The translations under genes and the position numbers were made by a program. A DNA stretch of 64,000 nt from UBA4285 sp050944355 (GTDB lineage: Bacteria > Bacillota > Clostridia > Lachnospirales > Lachnospiraceae): positions 35,166 to 99,165 of the forward strand of contig JBMNQX010000007.1 of assembly GCA_050944355.1 (NCBI GenBank), in the 5' to 3' direction. Below are positions 34,201-42,996 of this stretch, one piece after another. The notes beneath the pieces are model-generated. The model was not told the origin of the DNA. It did no database searches and worked only from the letters and a program-made list of their open reading frames with translations. Position 1 is the stretch's first letter. The number at the start of each line of letters is the position of its first letter.

Positions 34201-34649
34201 ACGCGCTGCATCTGACCGCCGGAGAGCTGGTTCGGCTTTTTGGAAAGCTGATCGCCGAGTCCGACTTTCTTCAGGGCTTCCCTGGCGCGTTCCCGCCGCT
34301 CTGTCCGGGAGATGCCGGAGATCGTGAGAGCGAGTTCGACATTTGCCAGGACGGACTGGTGGGGAATCAGGTTGTAGGACTGGAAGATGAATCCGATCGT
34401 GTGGTTGCGGTAGCTGTCCCAGTCGCGGTCTTTGTACTGTTTTGTGGAGATCCCGTTTATGATCAGATCGCCGCTGTCGTACTGGTCGAGGCCGCCGACG
34501 ATGTTGAGCAGTGTGCTTTTGCCGGACCCCGACGGGCCCAGAATCGCCACGAATTCATTGTCTCTGAGACTTAGGGAAACATTGTCCAGCGCTTTCTGGA
34601 CGAGAGTTCCGGTTTTATATTCCTTGCAGATGTTCTTTAGCTGCAGCAT
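31221..34649 (-). CDS. ABC transporter ATPase-permease fusion (MacB/FtsX type) with very large extracellular domain
   Basis: A 1142-residue fusion. Residues 1-225 are a MacB/LolD-type ATPase with Walker A GPSGSGKST, signature LSGGQMQRVAIARA, Walker B ILLADEPTGALD and the switch His in MVTHNPE. A first membrane helix (about 265-290) is followed by about 720 extracellular residues rich in Ser, Asp and Gln with coiled-coil-like helices, then three FtsX-type helices with ERRKEIGILRAIGAS. Such proteins drive extracellular work by mechanotransmission rather than import. No two-component system or peptide gene is adjacent. The ATG at 34649 follows TGGAGA; the longer frame is rejected. Confidence 0.88.
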   Translation of the reverse strand: MLQLKNICKEYKTGTLVQKALDNVSLSLRDNEFVAILGPSGSGKSTLLNIVGGLDQYDSGDLIINGISTKQYKDRDWDSYRNHTIGFIFQSYNLIPHQSVLANVELALTISGISRTERRERAREALKKVGLGDQLSKKPNQLSGGQMQRVAIARALVNNPSILLADEPTGALDTETSIQVMDLLKEVAKDRLVVMVTHNPELANRYATRIVTLKDGVITSDSDPFVIDEKTLPAPSHKNMGKSSMSFLTALSLSFNNLMTKKARTILVSFAGSIGIIGIALIMALSNGVNTFIQKTERDTLSEYPLEIQESSVDLASMMSDGSSYSSDSSDGGSSDQAIERDTISQMVSRVSKNDLTSLKEWLDTGTTGIDELSRAIEYTYDVTPQIYRENGDDVVQVNPNKLLDLSDSSASSSYISSSFSTSVFSALPQDADLYEDAYDVKAGRWPENYDEAVVVLSQDGYISDLTLYTLGVKDLSILEAMVESLSSDSEGSVVTDSSDGTAYSYEELMSAEFRLVRNSDLYTYDESLGVWTDRSSDKEYVRDLVENGETIRIVGVVQPKAETDVSMLNTGICYSSDLVKHVMEENADSSAVQAQLASPDINIFTGEAFGEESSEIDPSSLFSIDTEKMQDAFSIDTSKLNIDMSSLDLSSLSDSISLPSFSGSDLEEALSQIDIDTSGIDLEKLFTDLATDYLNTSGFDDGVQGFLQSGEVQQILKDDLSSFVSANASGSAASQTLTSMYQELMDGYVKQLASQNQTIPTSQDELTQGLSQYAASEAGQAIVSKYVQQLADNLMITTDQQNQLLKDIANAYTSYAQSGGYATSFTEDFQNYILSDQGQKILTDDLKQMVNFTDIENQAAQILSDELSSYVQTVTEQISSALTQSLSEAMSSLAEQLPEAFSFDADAFQSAISLNMDMEQMQQIFSSMLSGSSSSYEENLQLLGYADENKPSEILIYPNDFDAKSEIEAILDDYNESMRESGQDDKVVTYTDIVGTLMTSVTRIVNVISGVLIAFVAISLVVSSIMIGVITHISVLERRKEIGILRAIGASKRNVGEIFNAETFITGLMAGLMGVGIALILLIPANAIILHIAGRQDITASLPPQYGLLLILLSIALTLLSGLFPARKASRSDPVAALRTE

Positions 34650-34761
34650 GTATTCTCCATAAAAATAAGCCTGAGTAACGTAACGCACAGTATACCATAT
34701 ATCATATCTGTGGAAAATTATCATTTTCTTAAAAATATGTTAGACTGTTGATGCAAAATAA

Positions 34762-36150
34762 ATGAATAACAGGAGTTCAGAATTGAAACAGGAGCTTGAT
34801 TTCGGCACAGCCAAAATGCTGCCGCTCATTTTCAGGATGTCGATACCCACGATTGCGGCGCAGTTTGTCAACCTGCTGTACGGTATCGTGGACAGGATTT
34901 TCATCGGACATATCCCGGAAGTAGGCACGGAGGCTCTGGCGGGCGTCGGGATCTGCAATTCCGTGATTCTGCTAGTGGCCGCTTTTGCGCAGTTTACGGG
35001 GGGAGGGGCGTCGCCCCTGACGGCCATCGAGCTGGGAAAGGGAAAGCAGGAGCGGGCGGAAAAAATGCTGGGCAACGGCATCTGTCTGCTGGTCATTTTC
35101 GGAATCCTGCTGATGATCGTCGTCTACAGTTTCATGGATCCGATCCTGAGGCTGATCGGAGCGACGGACGTGACGCTGCCGTACGCGCACAGTTATCTGT
35201 CCTGGTACATGGCGGGAACGCTGTTTGTGATGACTACGATCGGACTGAATCCGTTTCTCACGACGGAAGGACATCCAAAGGCCGCGATGGTGTCGGTTCT
35301 GATCGGAGCCTGCATCAATATCGCGCTGGACCCGCTGTTTATATTTGTGTTCGGATGGGGCGTCGCGGGCGCGGCGATCGCAACGGTGATCTCCCAGGCC
35401 GTCAGCTCGGTCTGGATTCTGAAAATGCTGCTATCAAAAGACGCTCTGCTCAGGGTCTCGAAAGAATCCCTGAAGCCGGAAGGTGCGACGATCAAAAAAA
35501 TCCTGGCGCTGGGTGTGTCGCCATTTGTCATGTCGTCGACGGAAAGCCTGATAGGCTTTGTGATGAATGCCGGCCTCGCGGCATACGGTGATATCTATGT
35601 CAGCACGCTGACGGTTATGCAGAGCTGTATGACGATCATCTCGACTCCGCTCCAGGGCTTTACCGCGGGCGCAAGTCCTGTGATTTCCTACAACTATGGG
35701 CGGGGAAATGTCGAACGGATCAAAGAAGGAAAGCGGATCATTTTTACCGTGATGGCAAGTTTCAATTTCATCGTCACGCTGCTGATCATTCTGTTTCCGT
35801 CGGCATTCGCGAAAATTTTCACGGATGACCCGGAGTTGATTGCGATGGTTGAGCGCTATGCCGTCGTTTTCCTCGGCGGTTTCCTGATTTTCGGGCTGCA
35901 GAGGGCGTGCCAGTGTATGTTTCTCTCGATGAATCAGCCGAAGATTTCGCTCTTCATCGCCCTGCTGCGCAAAGTATTTCTGCTGGTTCCTCTGGCTCTG
36001 ATTCTCCCGAAATTCTTCGGCGTGACGGGCATCTACCTGGCCGAATCGGTCGCGGACGCGACGGCGGCGACCTGCTGTTTCCTGATATTCCTGAACCGGT
36101 TTCCGAAAATACTGGACGAAATTTCGGGTCAGAAGAAAATTTCTTCTTGA
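34762..36150 (+). CDS. MATE-family efflux transporter
   Basis: A 462-residue protein with 12 predicted helices and the MATE arrangement of two six-helix halves. N-terminal LYGIVDRIFIGH and the second-half AGASPVISYNYG correspond to conserved MATE segments of the DinF/NorM-like clostridial branch. It probably exports cationic drugs or metabolites with Na+ or H+. It is divergent from the ABC fusion gene. Its stop codon overlaps the -35 box of the trp promoter. Confidence 0.88.
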   Translation: MNNRSSELKQELDFGTAKMLPLIFRMSIPTIAAQFVNLLYGIVDRIFIGHIPEVGTEALAGVGICNSVILLVAAFAQFTGGGASPLTAIELGKGKQERAEKMLGNGICLLVIFGILLMIVVYSFMDPILRLIGATDVTLPYAHSYLSWYMAGTLFVMTTIGLNPFLTTEGHPKAAMVSVLIGACINIALDPLFIFVFGWGVAGAAIATVISQAVSSVWILKMLLSKDALLRVSKESLKPEGATIKKILALGVSPFVMSSTESLIGFVMNAGLAAYGDIYVSTLTVMQSCMTIISTPLQGFTAGASPVISYNYGRGNVERIKEGKRIIFTVMASFNFIVTLLIILFPSAFAKIFTDDPELIAMVERYAVVFLGGFLIFGLQRACQCMFLSMNQPKISLFIALLRKVFLLVPLALILPKFFGVTGIYLAESVADATAATCCFLIFLNRFPKILDEISGQKKISS

Positions 36151-36176
36151 CACAGGCTGCTTTCGCGTGGTTTAAT
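36147..36176 (+). promoter_or_regulatory. promoter of the trp operon
   Basis: TTGACA at 36147-36152 and TTTAAT at 36171-36176 are separated by 18 bases. The transcript would start shortly before the T-box leader. Confidence 0.7.
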
Positions 36177-36199
36177 TTTAGCAAATTTAATACCACAAA

Positions 36200-36479
36200 C
36201 CGTTGAAGCAGAGATAACACAGGAAATGGTCTCACAGAGAGCCGGGGCAGCTGAGAGCCCGGCAGAACGCGTACCTGGCAAATGGACTGCTGAGGGCATC
36301 AGGAAAACCCGAGAGGGCTAGTATTTGATGACGGAGGACTCCCGTTACGAGTCAGGGATATGTTGGTATCCTGGAGAGAGCCCGGAAAGATTATTTTCGG
36401 GAATCAAGGTGGCACCGCGATTTGAATTTCAAGTCGTCCTTGATGAAAGCAATGGCTTTCATCAGGGGCGGCTTTTTTT
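36200..36479 (+). promoter_or_regulatory. tryptophan-specific T-box leader
   Basis: The T-box consensus AAGGTGGCACCGCG lies at 36406-36419, with the TGGC bulge that pairs with the tRNA acceptor end. At the base of stem I, AGCAG (36207-36211) pairs with CTGCT (36287-36291); just before the latter, TGG (36283-36285) followed by A is in the specifier position, reading tryptophan. An AGAGATA-type motif follows the 5' arm. The terminator is a 16-pair stem at 36435-36470 with a TTTTTTT tail. Uncharged tRNA-Trp should favour the antiterminator and switch on trpDCFBAEG. Confidence 0.93.
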
Positions 36480-36498
36480 ATGCGAAAGGAGAAAAATC

Positions 36499-37521
36499 AT
36501 GATTAAAGAGGCAATCATCAAAATCGTGAACAAAGAGGATCTGACATACGATGAGGCGAAGCAGACAATGCTTGAGATTATGAGAGGCGAGACGACGGCG
36601 ACGCAGAATGCCGCTTTCCTGGCAGCTCTTTCGACGAAGTCGGCGAGAGCGGAGACGATCGATGAAATTTCAGGCTGCGCCGAGGCGATGAGAAGTCTGG
36701 CGACACCGGTGCCGCATCCGGGCATGGAGGTGCTTGAAATCGTGGGAACCGGCGGCGACAACGCCCACAGCTTCAACATTTCGACGACAGCCGCCATGGT
36801 GATCGCCTCGGCCGGCGTGAAGGTAGCCAAACACGGAAACCGGGCGGCCACATCGCTTTCCGGAACAGCCGACTGTCTCGAGGCTCTGGGAGTCAATATC
36901 CAGCAGGAACCGCAGAAAGCCCTTTCGATGCTGGAGCAGACAAACTTCTGCTTCCTCTTCGCACAGAAATATCATTCCGCGATGAAATATGTCGGACCGA
37001 TCCGCAAGGAACTGGGGTTCCGTACGGTTTTCAACATCCTGGGGCCGCTCACAAACCCGGCGAAGCCGGAAATGTTCCTGCTCGGTGTCTATGACGAATA
37101 CCTTGTCGAGACGGTCGCCAAGGTTCTCACGTCACTCGGCGTGAAGCGGGGCATGGTTGTATACGGCAAGGACAGGCTCGATGAGATTTCCGCGTCGGCG
37201 CCGACATCGATCTGCGAAATCCGCGACGGCTTCTACCGCACGTCGGTCATCAAACCGGAAGATTTCGGACTGACGCGCGGGACGAAAGATGAAATCGTCG
37301 GCGGCACGCCGCAGCAGAACGCGCAGACGACCAGAGACATCCTGAGCGGAAAAGAGCAGGGAACCAGACGCAATATTGTTCTGTTAAATGCCGGCGCCGC
37401 TCTTTACATCGCCGGCAAGGCCGGGGATATGAAAGAAGGCGTAGACCTGGCCGCGCGGCTCATCGATTCCGGAAAAGCGGCTGAGACGCTCGGGAATGTC
37501 ATCAGAGTTTCAAATGAATGA
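36499..37521 (+). CDS. trpD: anthranilate phosphoribosyltransferase
   Basis: A 340-residue enzyme that joins anthranilate to PRPP in tryptophan synthesis. Family marks are GTGGDNAHSFNISTTAA for the PRPP site, KHGNRA, and the hinge region FLFAQKYHSAMK. It is not fused to trpG. The ATG at 36499 follows GAAAGGAG, directly after the T-box terminator. It is the first gene of the operon, which is unusual because trpE normally leads. Confidence 0.96.
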   Translation: MIKEAIIKIVNKEDLTYDEAKQTMLEIMRGETTATQNAAFLAALSTKSARAETIDEISGCAEAMRSLATPVPHPGMEVLEIVGTGGDNAHSFNISTTAAMVIASAGVKVAKHGNRAATSLSGTADCLEALGVNIQQEPQKALSMLEQTNFCFLFAQKYHSAMKYVGPIRKELGFRTVFNILGPLTNPAKPEMFLLGVYDEYLVETVAKVLTSLGVKRGMVVYGKDRLDEISASAPTSICEIRDGFYRTSVIKPEDFGLTRGTKDEIVGGTPQQNAQTTRDILSGKEQGTRRNIVLLNAGAALYIAGKAGDMKEGVDLAARLIDSGKAAETLGNVIRVSNE

Positions 37522-37543
37522 GCGGCACAAAGGAGAACAGGGA

Positions 37544-38344
37544 GTGAACATTCTGGATCAGCTGGCCGGTTACGCCAGAATTCGGGTAGAGGAAAAGGAA
37601 AAGCAGATTCCGAAAGACATCATACGCGAAAAGGCGGAGGAGAGCAGCCCGGACACGGGATTTCCGTTTGAGGCGGCTCTGTCCGGCACGACGCCAGAAG
37701 GCGACACAATCCACTTCATCTGCGAGTGCAAAAAGGCGAGTCCTTCCAAAGGACTGATCGCTCCGGAATTTCCCTGTCTGAACATTGCAAAAGAGTATGA
37801 AAAAGCAGGCGCCTCGGCCATCTCCGTTCTCACCGAGCCGAAGTGGTTTCTGGGAGACGACAGGTACTTAAGCGAAATCGCAAAAACCGTACATATTCCC
37901 TGCATCCGCAAGGATTTCACGGTTGACTCATATATGATCTATGAGGCGAAGCTGCTCGGCGCTTCCTGTGTCCTTCTGATCTGCGCGATTCTGGACGACA
38001 GACAGCTTGCGGAGGGCATCCGGGTGTGCGATTCACTCGGACTCTCGGCTCTCGTCGAGGCGCACGACGAAGAAGAGGTGAAACGGGCAGCGGCGGCCGG
38101 AGCCCGCGTGATCGGCGTGAACAACCGCAACTTAAAGGACTTCACCGTCGACATCCACAACAGCGAGCGCCTGAGGCGTTTTGCGCCGGAAGGCACACTG
38201 TTCGTGGCCGAGAGCGGAATCCGCACCGCCTCTGACGTACAGGTGCTCCGCGAGTGCGGCGTGAACGGCATCCTGGTAGGCGAGACGCTCATGCGCGCGG
38301 ATGACAAATGTGCCGCGCTGAGAGAACTTCGGGGGAGCCTATGA
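37544..38344 (+). CDS. trpC: indole-3-glycerol-phosphate synthase
   Basis: A 266-residue TIM-barrel enzyme that cyclises CdRP. The catalytic region CECKKASPSKG, RKDF, the conserved VEAHDEEE and GVNNRNLKDF, and the phosphate site AESGI are all present. The GTG start at 37544 follows AAAGGAG and gives the usual N-terminus (NILDQL); an earlier ATG overlapping trpD would add a non-family extension. The stop overlaps the trpF start (ATGA). Confidence 0.95.
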   Translation: MNILDQLAGYARIRVEEKEKQIPKDIIREKAEESSPDTGFPFEAALSGTTPEGDTIHFICECKKASPSKGLIAPEFPCLNIAKEYEKAGASAISVLTEPKWFLGDDRYLSEIAKTVHIPCIRKDFTVDSYMIYEAKLLGASCVLLICAILDDRQLAEGIRVCDSLGLSALVEAHDEEEVKRAAAAGARVIGVNNRNLKDFTVDIHNSERLRRFAPEGTLFVAESGIRTASDVQVLRECGVNGILVGETLMRADDKCAALRELRGSL

Positions 38345-38967
38345 ATGTGAAAGCAAAGATCTGCGGACTTCGCACAGAGGCGGACATAGAAGCGGTAAAT
38401 GAAGCGCGGCCCGATTTCGCCGGATTCATCTTCGCGCCGGGAAGGAAGCGGTATATCCGCCCGGAAGACGCAAGGATCCTGAGAGAACAGCTGGATCCGG
38501 GAATCACGCCGGTCGGCGTTTTCGTGAACGCGCCGGCAGAGGAGATCCTGAAGACTGCCGCGGCAGTCGGGCTTGGCACCGTTCAGCTGCACGGTCAGGA
38601 AAGCGAAACATTTGTCATGGATCTCAAAGAAAAATCAGGCGGCAGACTGCGGATCATCAAGGCGTTCCGCGTGAGTTCGACAGAGGATGTCCGCCTGGCG
38701 GAAGGCTCGCCGGCCGATCTGATTCTGCTCGACAACGGCCGCGGCGGAACCGGTGAGACGTTTGACTGGGAAACGATACGGGACATCAAAAGACCGTTTA
38801 TTCTGGCGGGCGGCATCGGGGCGGACAACGTGGCGGACGCCGTCCGGAAAACCAGACCGTACGCCGTCGACGCAAGTTCGTCGCTCGAGACGGACGGGCA
38901 CAAGGACAGAGAAAAGATTCTGCGGTTTATGGCAGCAGTGAGGGAGCTGAGAAAGGAAGAACTATGA
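38341..38967 (+). CDS. trpF: phosphoribosylanthranilate isomerase
   Basis: A 208-residue TIM barrel with the catalytic Cys in KICGLR, FAPGRKRYI, QLHGQE, the Asp region LLDN with GGTGETFDW, and ILAGGIG. It is a separate protein, not fused to TrpC. It is coupled by ATGA overlaps to trpC before it and trpB after it. Confidence 0.95.
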   Translation: MNVKAKICGLRTEADIEAVNEARPDFAGFIFAPGRKRYIRPEDARILREQLDPGITPVGVFVNAPAEEILKTAAAVGLGTVQLHGQESETFVMDLKEKSGGRLRIIKAFRVSSTEDVRLAEGSPADLILLDNGRGGTGETFDWETIRDIKRPFILAGGIGADNVADAVRKTRPYAVDASSSLETDGHKDREKILRFMAAVRELRKEEL

Positions 38968-40151
38968 ATTCGAGAGGAAGATTTGGCATACACGGCGGTC
39001 AGTATATTCCGGAGACGCTGATGAACGCGGTGATCGAGCTCGAGGACGCGTACAACAGGTTCAAGGATGATCCGGAATTCAACGCGGAACTCAAGGACCT
39101 GCTGGACAATTACGCCGGGCGGCCTTCGAGGCTTTACTACGCCGAAAAGCTGAGCCGGGATCTGGGCGGCGCGAAGATTTATCTCAAGCGCGAGGATCTG
39201 AATCACACCGGCGCTCACAAGATCAACAACTGCCTCGGACAGGCGCTGCTGGCGAAGAAGATGGGAAAGACAAGGCTCATCGCCGAGACCGGCGCCGGAC
39301 AGCATGGGGTAGCGACCGCGACCGTTGCGGCGCTGCTCGACATGGAGTGCGTGGTGTTCATGGGCAAGGTCGACATGGAGCGGCAGGCTCTCAATGTGTA
39401 CAAGATGCGGCTTCTGGGCGCTGATGTCGAGGAAGTCGACACCGGCACGGGGACACTCAAGGACGCGGTTTCCCAGGCGATGCGCGAGTGGACGAGCCGG
39501 ATCGCCGACACGCATTATTGCCTGGGCTCGTGCATGGGACCGCACCCGTTCCCGACGATCGTCAGAGATTTCCAGAGCGTCATCTCAAGAGAAGCCAGAC
39601 AGCAGATTCTCGAGAAGGAAGGGAAGCTGCCGGACGCCGTGATCGCGTGCGTGGGCGGCGGTTCAAATGCCATCGGTTCGTTCTATCACTTCATACCGGA
39701 CAAGAGCGTGCGGCTGATCGGCTGTGAGGCGGCCGGCCGCGGCATCGACACGGACAAGACGGCCGCGACGATCAATACGGGAAGTCTTGGAATTTTCCAC
39801 GGCATGAAGTCCTATTTCTGTCAGGACAAATACGGACAGATCGCGCCGGTCTACTCGATTTCAGCCGGGCTCGATTATCCGGGCGTGGGGCCTGAGCACG
39901 CATATCTGCATGACATCGGCCGCGCCGAGTATGTCGCGATCACAGACGACGAGGCCGTGAACGCTTTCGAATATCTCTCGAGAGAAGAGGGCATTATTCC
40001 GGCTATCGAGAGCGCGCACGCCATCGCGTATGCCATGAAAATAGCTCCGTCCATGAGCAAAGATCAGATCATCATCGTAACGGTTTCCGGGAGAGGCGAC
40101 AAGGACTGTGCGGCGATCGCGCGGTACAGAGGGGAGGATATCCATGATTAA
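38964..40151 (+). CDS. trpB: tryptophan synthase beta chain
   Basis: A 395-residue PLP enzyme. PLP is bound by the Lys in HTGAHKINN, the phosphate by CVGGGSNAIG, and AETGAGQHG is the catalytic Glu region. It is of the TrpB1 type, which works with TrpA. Its start overlaps the trpF stop (ATGA) and its end overlaps the trpA start by eight bases. Confidence 0.97.
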   Translation: MNSRGRFGIHGGQYIPETLMNAVIELEDAYNRFKDDPEFNAELKDLLDNYAGRPSRLYYAEKLSRDLGGAKIYLKREDLNHTGAHKINNCLGQALLAKKMGKTRLIAETGAGQHGVATATVAALLDMECVVFMGKVDMERQALNVYKMRLLGADVEEVDTGTGTLKDAVSQAMREWTSRIADTHYCLGSCMGPHPFPTIVRDFQSVISREARQQILEKEGKLPDAVIACVGGGSNAIGSFYHFIPDKSVRLIGCEAAGRGIDTDKTAATINTGSLGIFHGMKSYFCQDKYGQIAPVYSISAGLDYPGVGPEHAYLHDIGRAEYVAITDDEAVNAFEYLSREEGIIPAIESAHAIAYAMKIAPSMSKDQIIIVTVSGRGDKDCAAIARYRGEDIHD

Positions 40152-40923
40152 GATTTCGGACGCGTTTGACAACAGGAAAGCATTTATCGCATTTATCACA
40201 GTGGGTGATCCTGACCTCGAGACGACAGACAAAGTTATCCACGCAGCCGTCGAGGGCGGCGCCGATCTCATCGAGCTCGGCATTCCGTTCTCAGACCCGA
40301 CGGCGGAAGGCCCGGTGATCATGGAGGCGGATCTGCGCGCTCTCACGGCCGGAACGACGACGGACAAAGTGTTTGCGCTGACGAAGCGGCTAAGAGATGA
40401 GGGCATCACGGTGCCGTTTGTCTATATGACATACGCCAACGTGATCTTTCACTACGGCACGGAAGAATTTGCGAAAAACGCGGCAGCCGCGGGCGTTCAG
40501 GGTGTCATCCTGCCGGATGTGCCTTACGAAGAGAAGGAAGAGTTTGACATGCCTTTCTCGGCGCATGGTCTTGACCTGATTTCCATGATCGCGCCGACAT
40601 CGGAGCAGCGCATCGCCATGATCGCAAAAGAGGCGAAGGGGTTTCTGTATCTTGTCAGCTCGCTCGGCGTGACGGGAACCAGAGACACCATCACAACGGA
40701 TATCGGTGCCATGACTGCGCTCGTGCGGCAGGCTTCAGACATTCCGTGCGCGGTCGGCTTCGGCATTTCGACGCCGCAGCAGGCCGCAGAAATGGCGGAG
40801 GTCTCTGACGGAGCCATTGTGGGCTCGGCGATCGTCCGGCTGATCGCAAAATACGGGAAGGCAGCGGCCGGACCGGTGAAGGATTACGTAAAGTCCATGG
40901 CTGATGCGGTTCACGCGCTTTGA
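40144..40923 (+). CDS. trpA: tryptophan synthase alpha chain
   Basis: A 259-residue TIM barrel that releases indole from indoleglycerol phosphate. The catalytic Glu lies in IELGIPFSD. The motif usually written DPxADGP, which carries the second catalytic acid (Asp60 in the Salmonella enzyme), reads DPTAEGP here, a Glu in place of Asp. The phosphate loop and VGFGISTPQQ are normal. The start overlaps trpB. Confidence 0.95.
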   Translation: MIKISDAFDNRKAFIAFITVGDPDLETTDKVIHAAVEGGADLIELGIPFSDPTAEGPVIMEADLRALTAGTTTDKVFALTKRLRDEGITVPFVYMTYANVIFHYGTEEFAKNAAAAGVQGVILPDVPYEEKEEFDMPFSAHGLDLISMIAPTSEQRIAMIAKEAKGFLYLVSSLGVTGTRDTITTDIGAMTALVRQASDIPCAVGFGISTPQQAAEMAEVSDGAIVGSAIVRLIAKYGKAAAGPVKDYVKSMADAVHAL

Positions 40924-40945
40924 GAAGGCAGGAGAGGAGAGTATT

Positions 40946-42412
40946 GTGATTACCCCGTCACTAGAAGAAGTTCAGAAAGTCCGTGACAGCGGAAAATACA
41001 CCTGCATGCCGGTGAGCCGGGAGATATTCTCGGACTTTGTCACGCCGATCACGGCGCTCCGGAAACTGAAGCACGTATCCAGGCATGTCTATCTGCTGGA
41101 ATCAGCATTTCACCAGGAAATCTGGGGCCGCTACACGTTTCTCGGATACGAACCGAAACTGCAGATTTCCTGCCGGTCGGGCCACATGCGGGTCGGAGAG
41201 CTGACATTTGAGACAAAAGATCCCGGCGCGTATATCGGCAAGATTCTCAGACAATACCGGTCGCCCCGCGTGCCGGACCTGCCCCCGTTCACAGGAGGAC
41301 TCGTCGGATATTTCTCATACGATTACATGAAATACGCAGAGCCGACGCTCCGTCTTGACGCGCAGGACACGGAGAACTTCAACGACGTCGATCTCATGCT
41401 TTTCGACAAAGTGATATGCTTTGACAACTTCCGTCAGAAAATTTATCTCATCGCCAATGTGCGCCTGAACGAGGCCGAAACCGGGTACAACCGGGCAGAG
41501 CGGTCGATCGATGAGATGGAGAGACTGCTGAGGGAAGGAGAAGAGGGAACAGAAGAGCGCGGTGTTCTTCACAGTGAGATCCGACCTCTGTTCACAAAAG
41601 AGCGTTACTGCGGCATGGTGGAAAAAGCAAAGAACTATATCCGCGAAGGGGACATTTTCCAGATTGTGCTTTCCAACCGGCTAGAGGCCGAATTTAGTGG
41701 CTCGCTTCTTGACACGTACCGTGTGCTCAGAACTGTCAATCCGTCGCCGTATATGTTTTATTTTTCCGGGACGGACGTGGAAGTGGCCGGAGCGTCGCCT
41801 GAGACGCTCGTGAAGCTGGAGGACGGCGTCCTGCACACATTTCCGCTGGCCGGAACAAGGCCCAGGGGAAAGACGCAGGAAGAAGACGAGAGGCTTGAAA
41901 AAGAGCTCCTCGCGGACCCGAAGGAACTCGCGGAACACAATATGCTGGTGGACCTCGGGCGCAATGACCTCGGAAAAGTGAGTCAGTTCGGGACGGTCAA
42001 AGTCGAGCGGTATCATGAAATCCAGCGCTATTCGCATGTCATGCACATCGGATCGACGGTGCGCGGTGTCATCCGCCCGGAATTTGACGCTCTCGATGTG
42101 ATCAATGCGGTGCTGCCGGCCGGAACGCTTTCCGGCGCTCCGAAGCTGAGGGCGTGTCAGCGGATTAATGATCTCGAGGACAACAAGAGGGGCATCTACG
42201 GCGGAGCCGTCGGCTATATCGACTTTTCCGGAAATGCGGACACCTGTATCGCCATCCGTCTCGCCTATAAAAAGAACGGAAAAGTTTTTGTGAGGAGCGG
42301 GGCCGGGATTGTGGCGGACAGTGTCCCGGAGAATGAATGGAATGAGTGCATGAACAAGGCGCGCGCCGTGGTGATGGCGCTCAGGGATGCCGGCGATGCT
42401 TCTGTTGATTGA
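40946..42412 (+). CDS. trpE: anthranilate synthase component I
   Basis: A 488-residue chorismate-utilising enzyme. The N-terminal YLLESAF carries the LLES motif that binds tryptophan for feedback inhibition. The catalytic domain has DIFQIVLSNR, PSPYMFYF, AGTRPRG, LVDLGRNDLG and the C-terminal GAPKLRA, all typical of TrpE. The GTG at 40946, behind GAGAGGAGA, is the likely start; the ATG at 40904 lies inside trpA. It sits near the end of the operon instead of the front, and its stop overlaps trpG. Confidence 0.95.
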   Translation: MITPSLEEVQKVRDSGKYTCMPVSREIFSDFVTPITALRKLKHVSRHVYLLESAFHQEIWGRYTFLGYEPKLQISCRSGHMRVGELTFETKDPGAYIGKILRQYRSPRVPDLPPFTGGLVGYFSYDYMKYAEPTLRLDAQDTENFNDVDLMLFDKVICFDNFRQKIYLIANVRLNEAETGYNRAERSIDEMERLLREGEEGTEERGVLHSEIRPLFTKERYCGMVEKAKNYIREGDIFQIVLSNRLEAEFSGSLLDTYRVLRTVNPSPYMFYFSGTDVEVAGASPETLVKLEDGVLHTFPLAGTRPRGKTQEEDERLEKELLADPKELAEHNMLVDLGRNDLGKVSQFGTVKVERYHEIQRYSHVMHIGSTVRGVIRPEFDALDVINAVLPAGTLSGAPKLRACQRINDLEDNKRGIYGGAVGYIDFSGNADTCIAIRLAYKKNGKVFVRSGAGIVADSVPENEWNECMNKARAVVMALRDAGDASVD

Positions 42413-42983
42413 CAACTATGACAGTTTTTCCTACAACCTGTATCAGATGATCGGTGCCCTGTCGCCTGATATCCGGGTCATCCGCAACGACGCCATGAGT
42501 GCCCGGCAGATACAGGCTCTCGCGCCGTCCGGCATCATCCTTTCGCCGGGGCCCGGGCGGCCGGCGGACGCCGGTGTGTGCGAGGAAGTGGTCCGGGAGC
42601 TTTCCGGAAAAGTGCCGATTCTGGGCGTGTGCCTCGGAGAACAGGCGATTGTCGAGGCCTTCGGCGGAGTCGTTACCTACGCGAAGCATCTGATGCACGG
42701 CAAACAGTCCGACGCGGCGCTTGACCTCACATGCCCGATATTTATGGGCCTCCCTGAGACAGTGAAAGTCGCGCGCTATCACTCGCTGGCGGCTGATGAA
42801 AAGAGCCTCCCGCCGGTGCTTAAAATCACAGCGAGAGCCGATGACGGCGAGATCATGGCCGTCGAACACCGGAAATTTCCGGTGTTCGGCCTCCAGTTTC
42901 ACCCGGAGTCGATCATGACTCCGGACGGCGGAAAAATGCTGAAAAATTTCCTTGACATTGCGCAGAGAACTCCCCAATATTAA
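42396..42983 (+). CDS. trpG: anthranilate synthase component II (glutamine amidotransferase)
   Basis: A 195-residue class I amidotransferase. It starts with LLIDNYDSFSYNLYQ, has SPGPGRP, the nucleophile Cys in GVCLGEQAI (most relatives have GHQ here) and the His/Glu pair in FHPESIMT. It supplies ammonia to TrpE and may also serve aminodeoxychorismate synthase. It overlaps the end of trpE and is followed by a strong terminator, which closes the operon. Confidence 0.94.
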   Translation: MLLLIDNYDSFSYNLYQMIGALSPDIRVIRNDAMSARQIQALAPSGIILSPGPGRPADAGVCEEVVRELSGKVPILGVCLGEQAIVEAFGGVVTYAKHLMHGKQSDAALDLTCPIFMGLPETVKVARYHSLAADEKSLPPVLKITARADDGEIMAVEHRKFPVFGLQFHPESIMTPDGGKMLKNFLDIAQRTPQY

Positions 42984-42996
42984 TACAGAAACAGTT

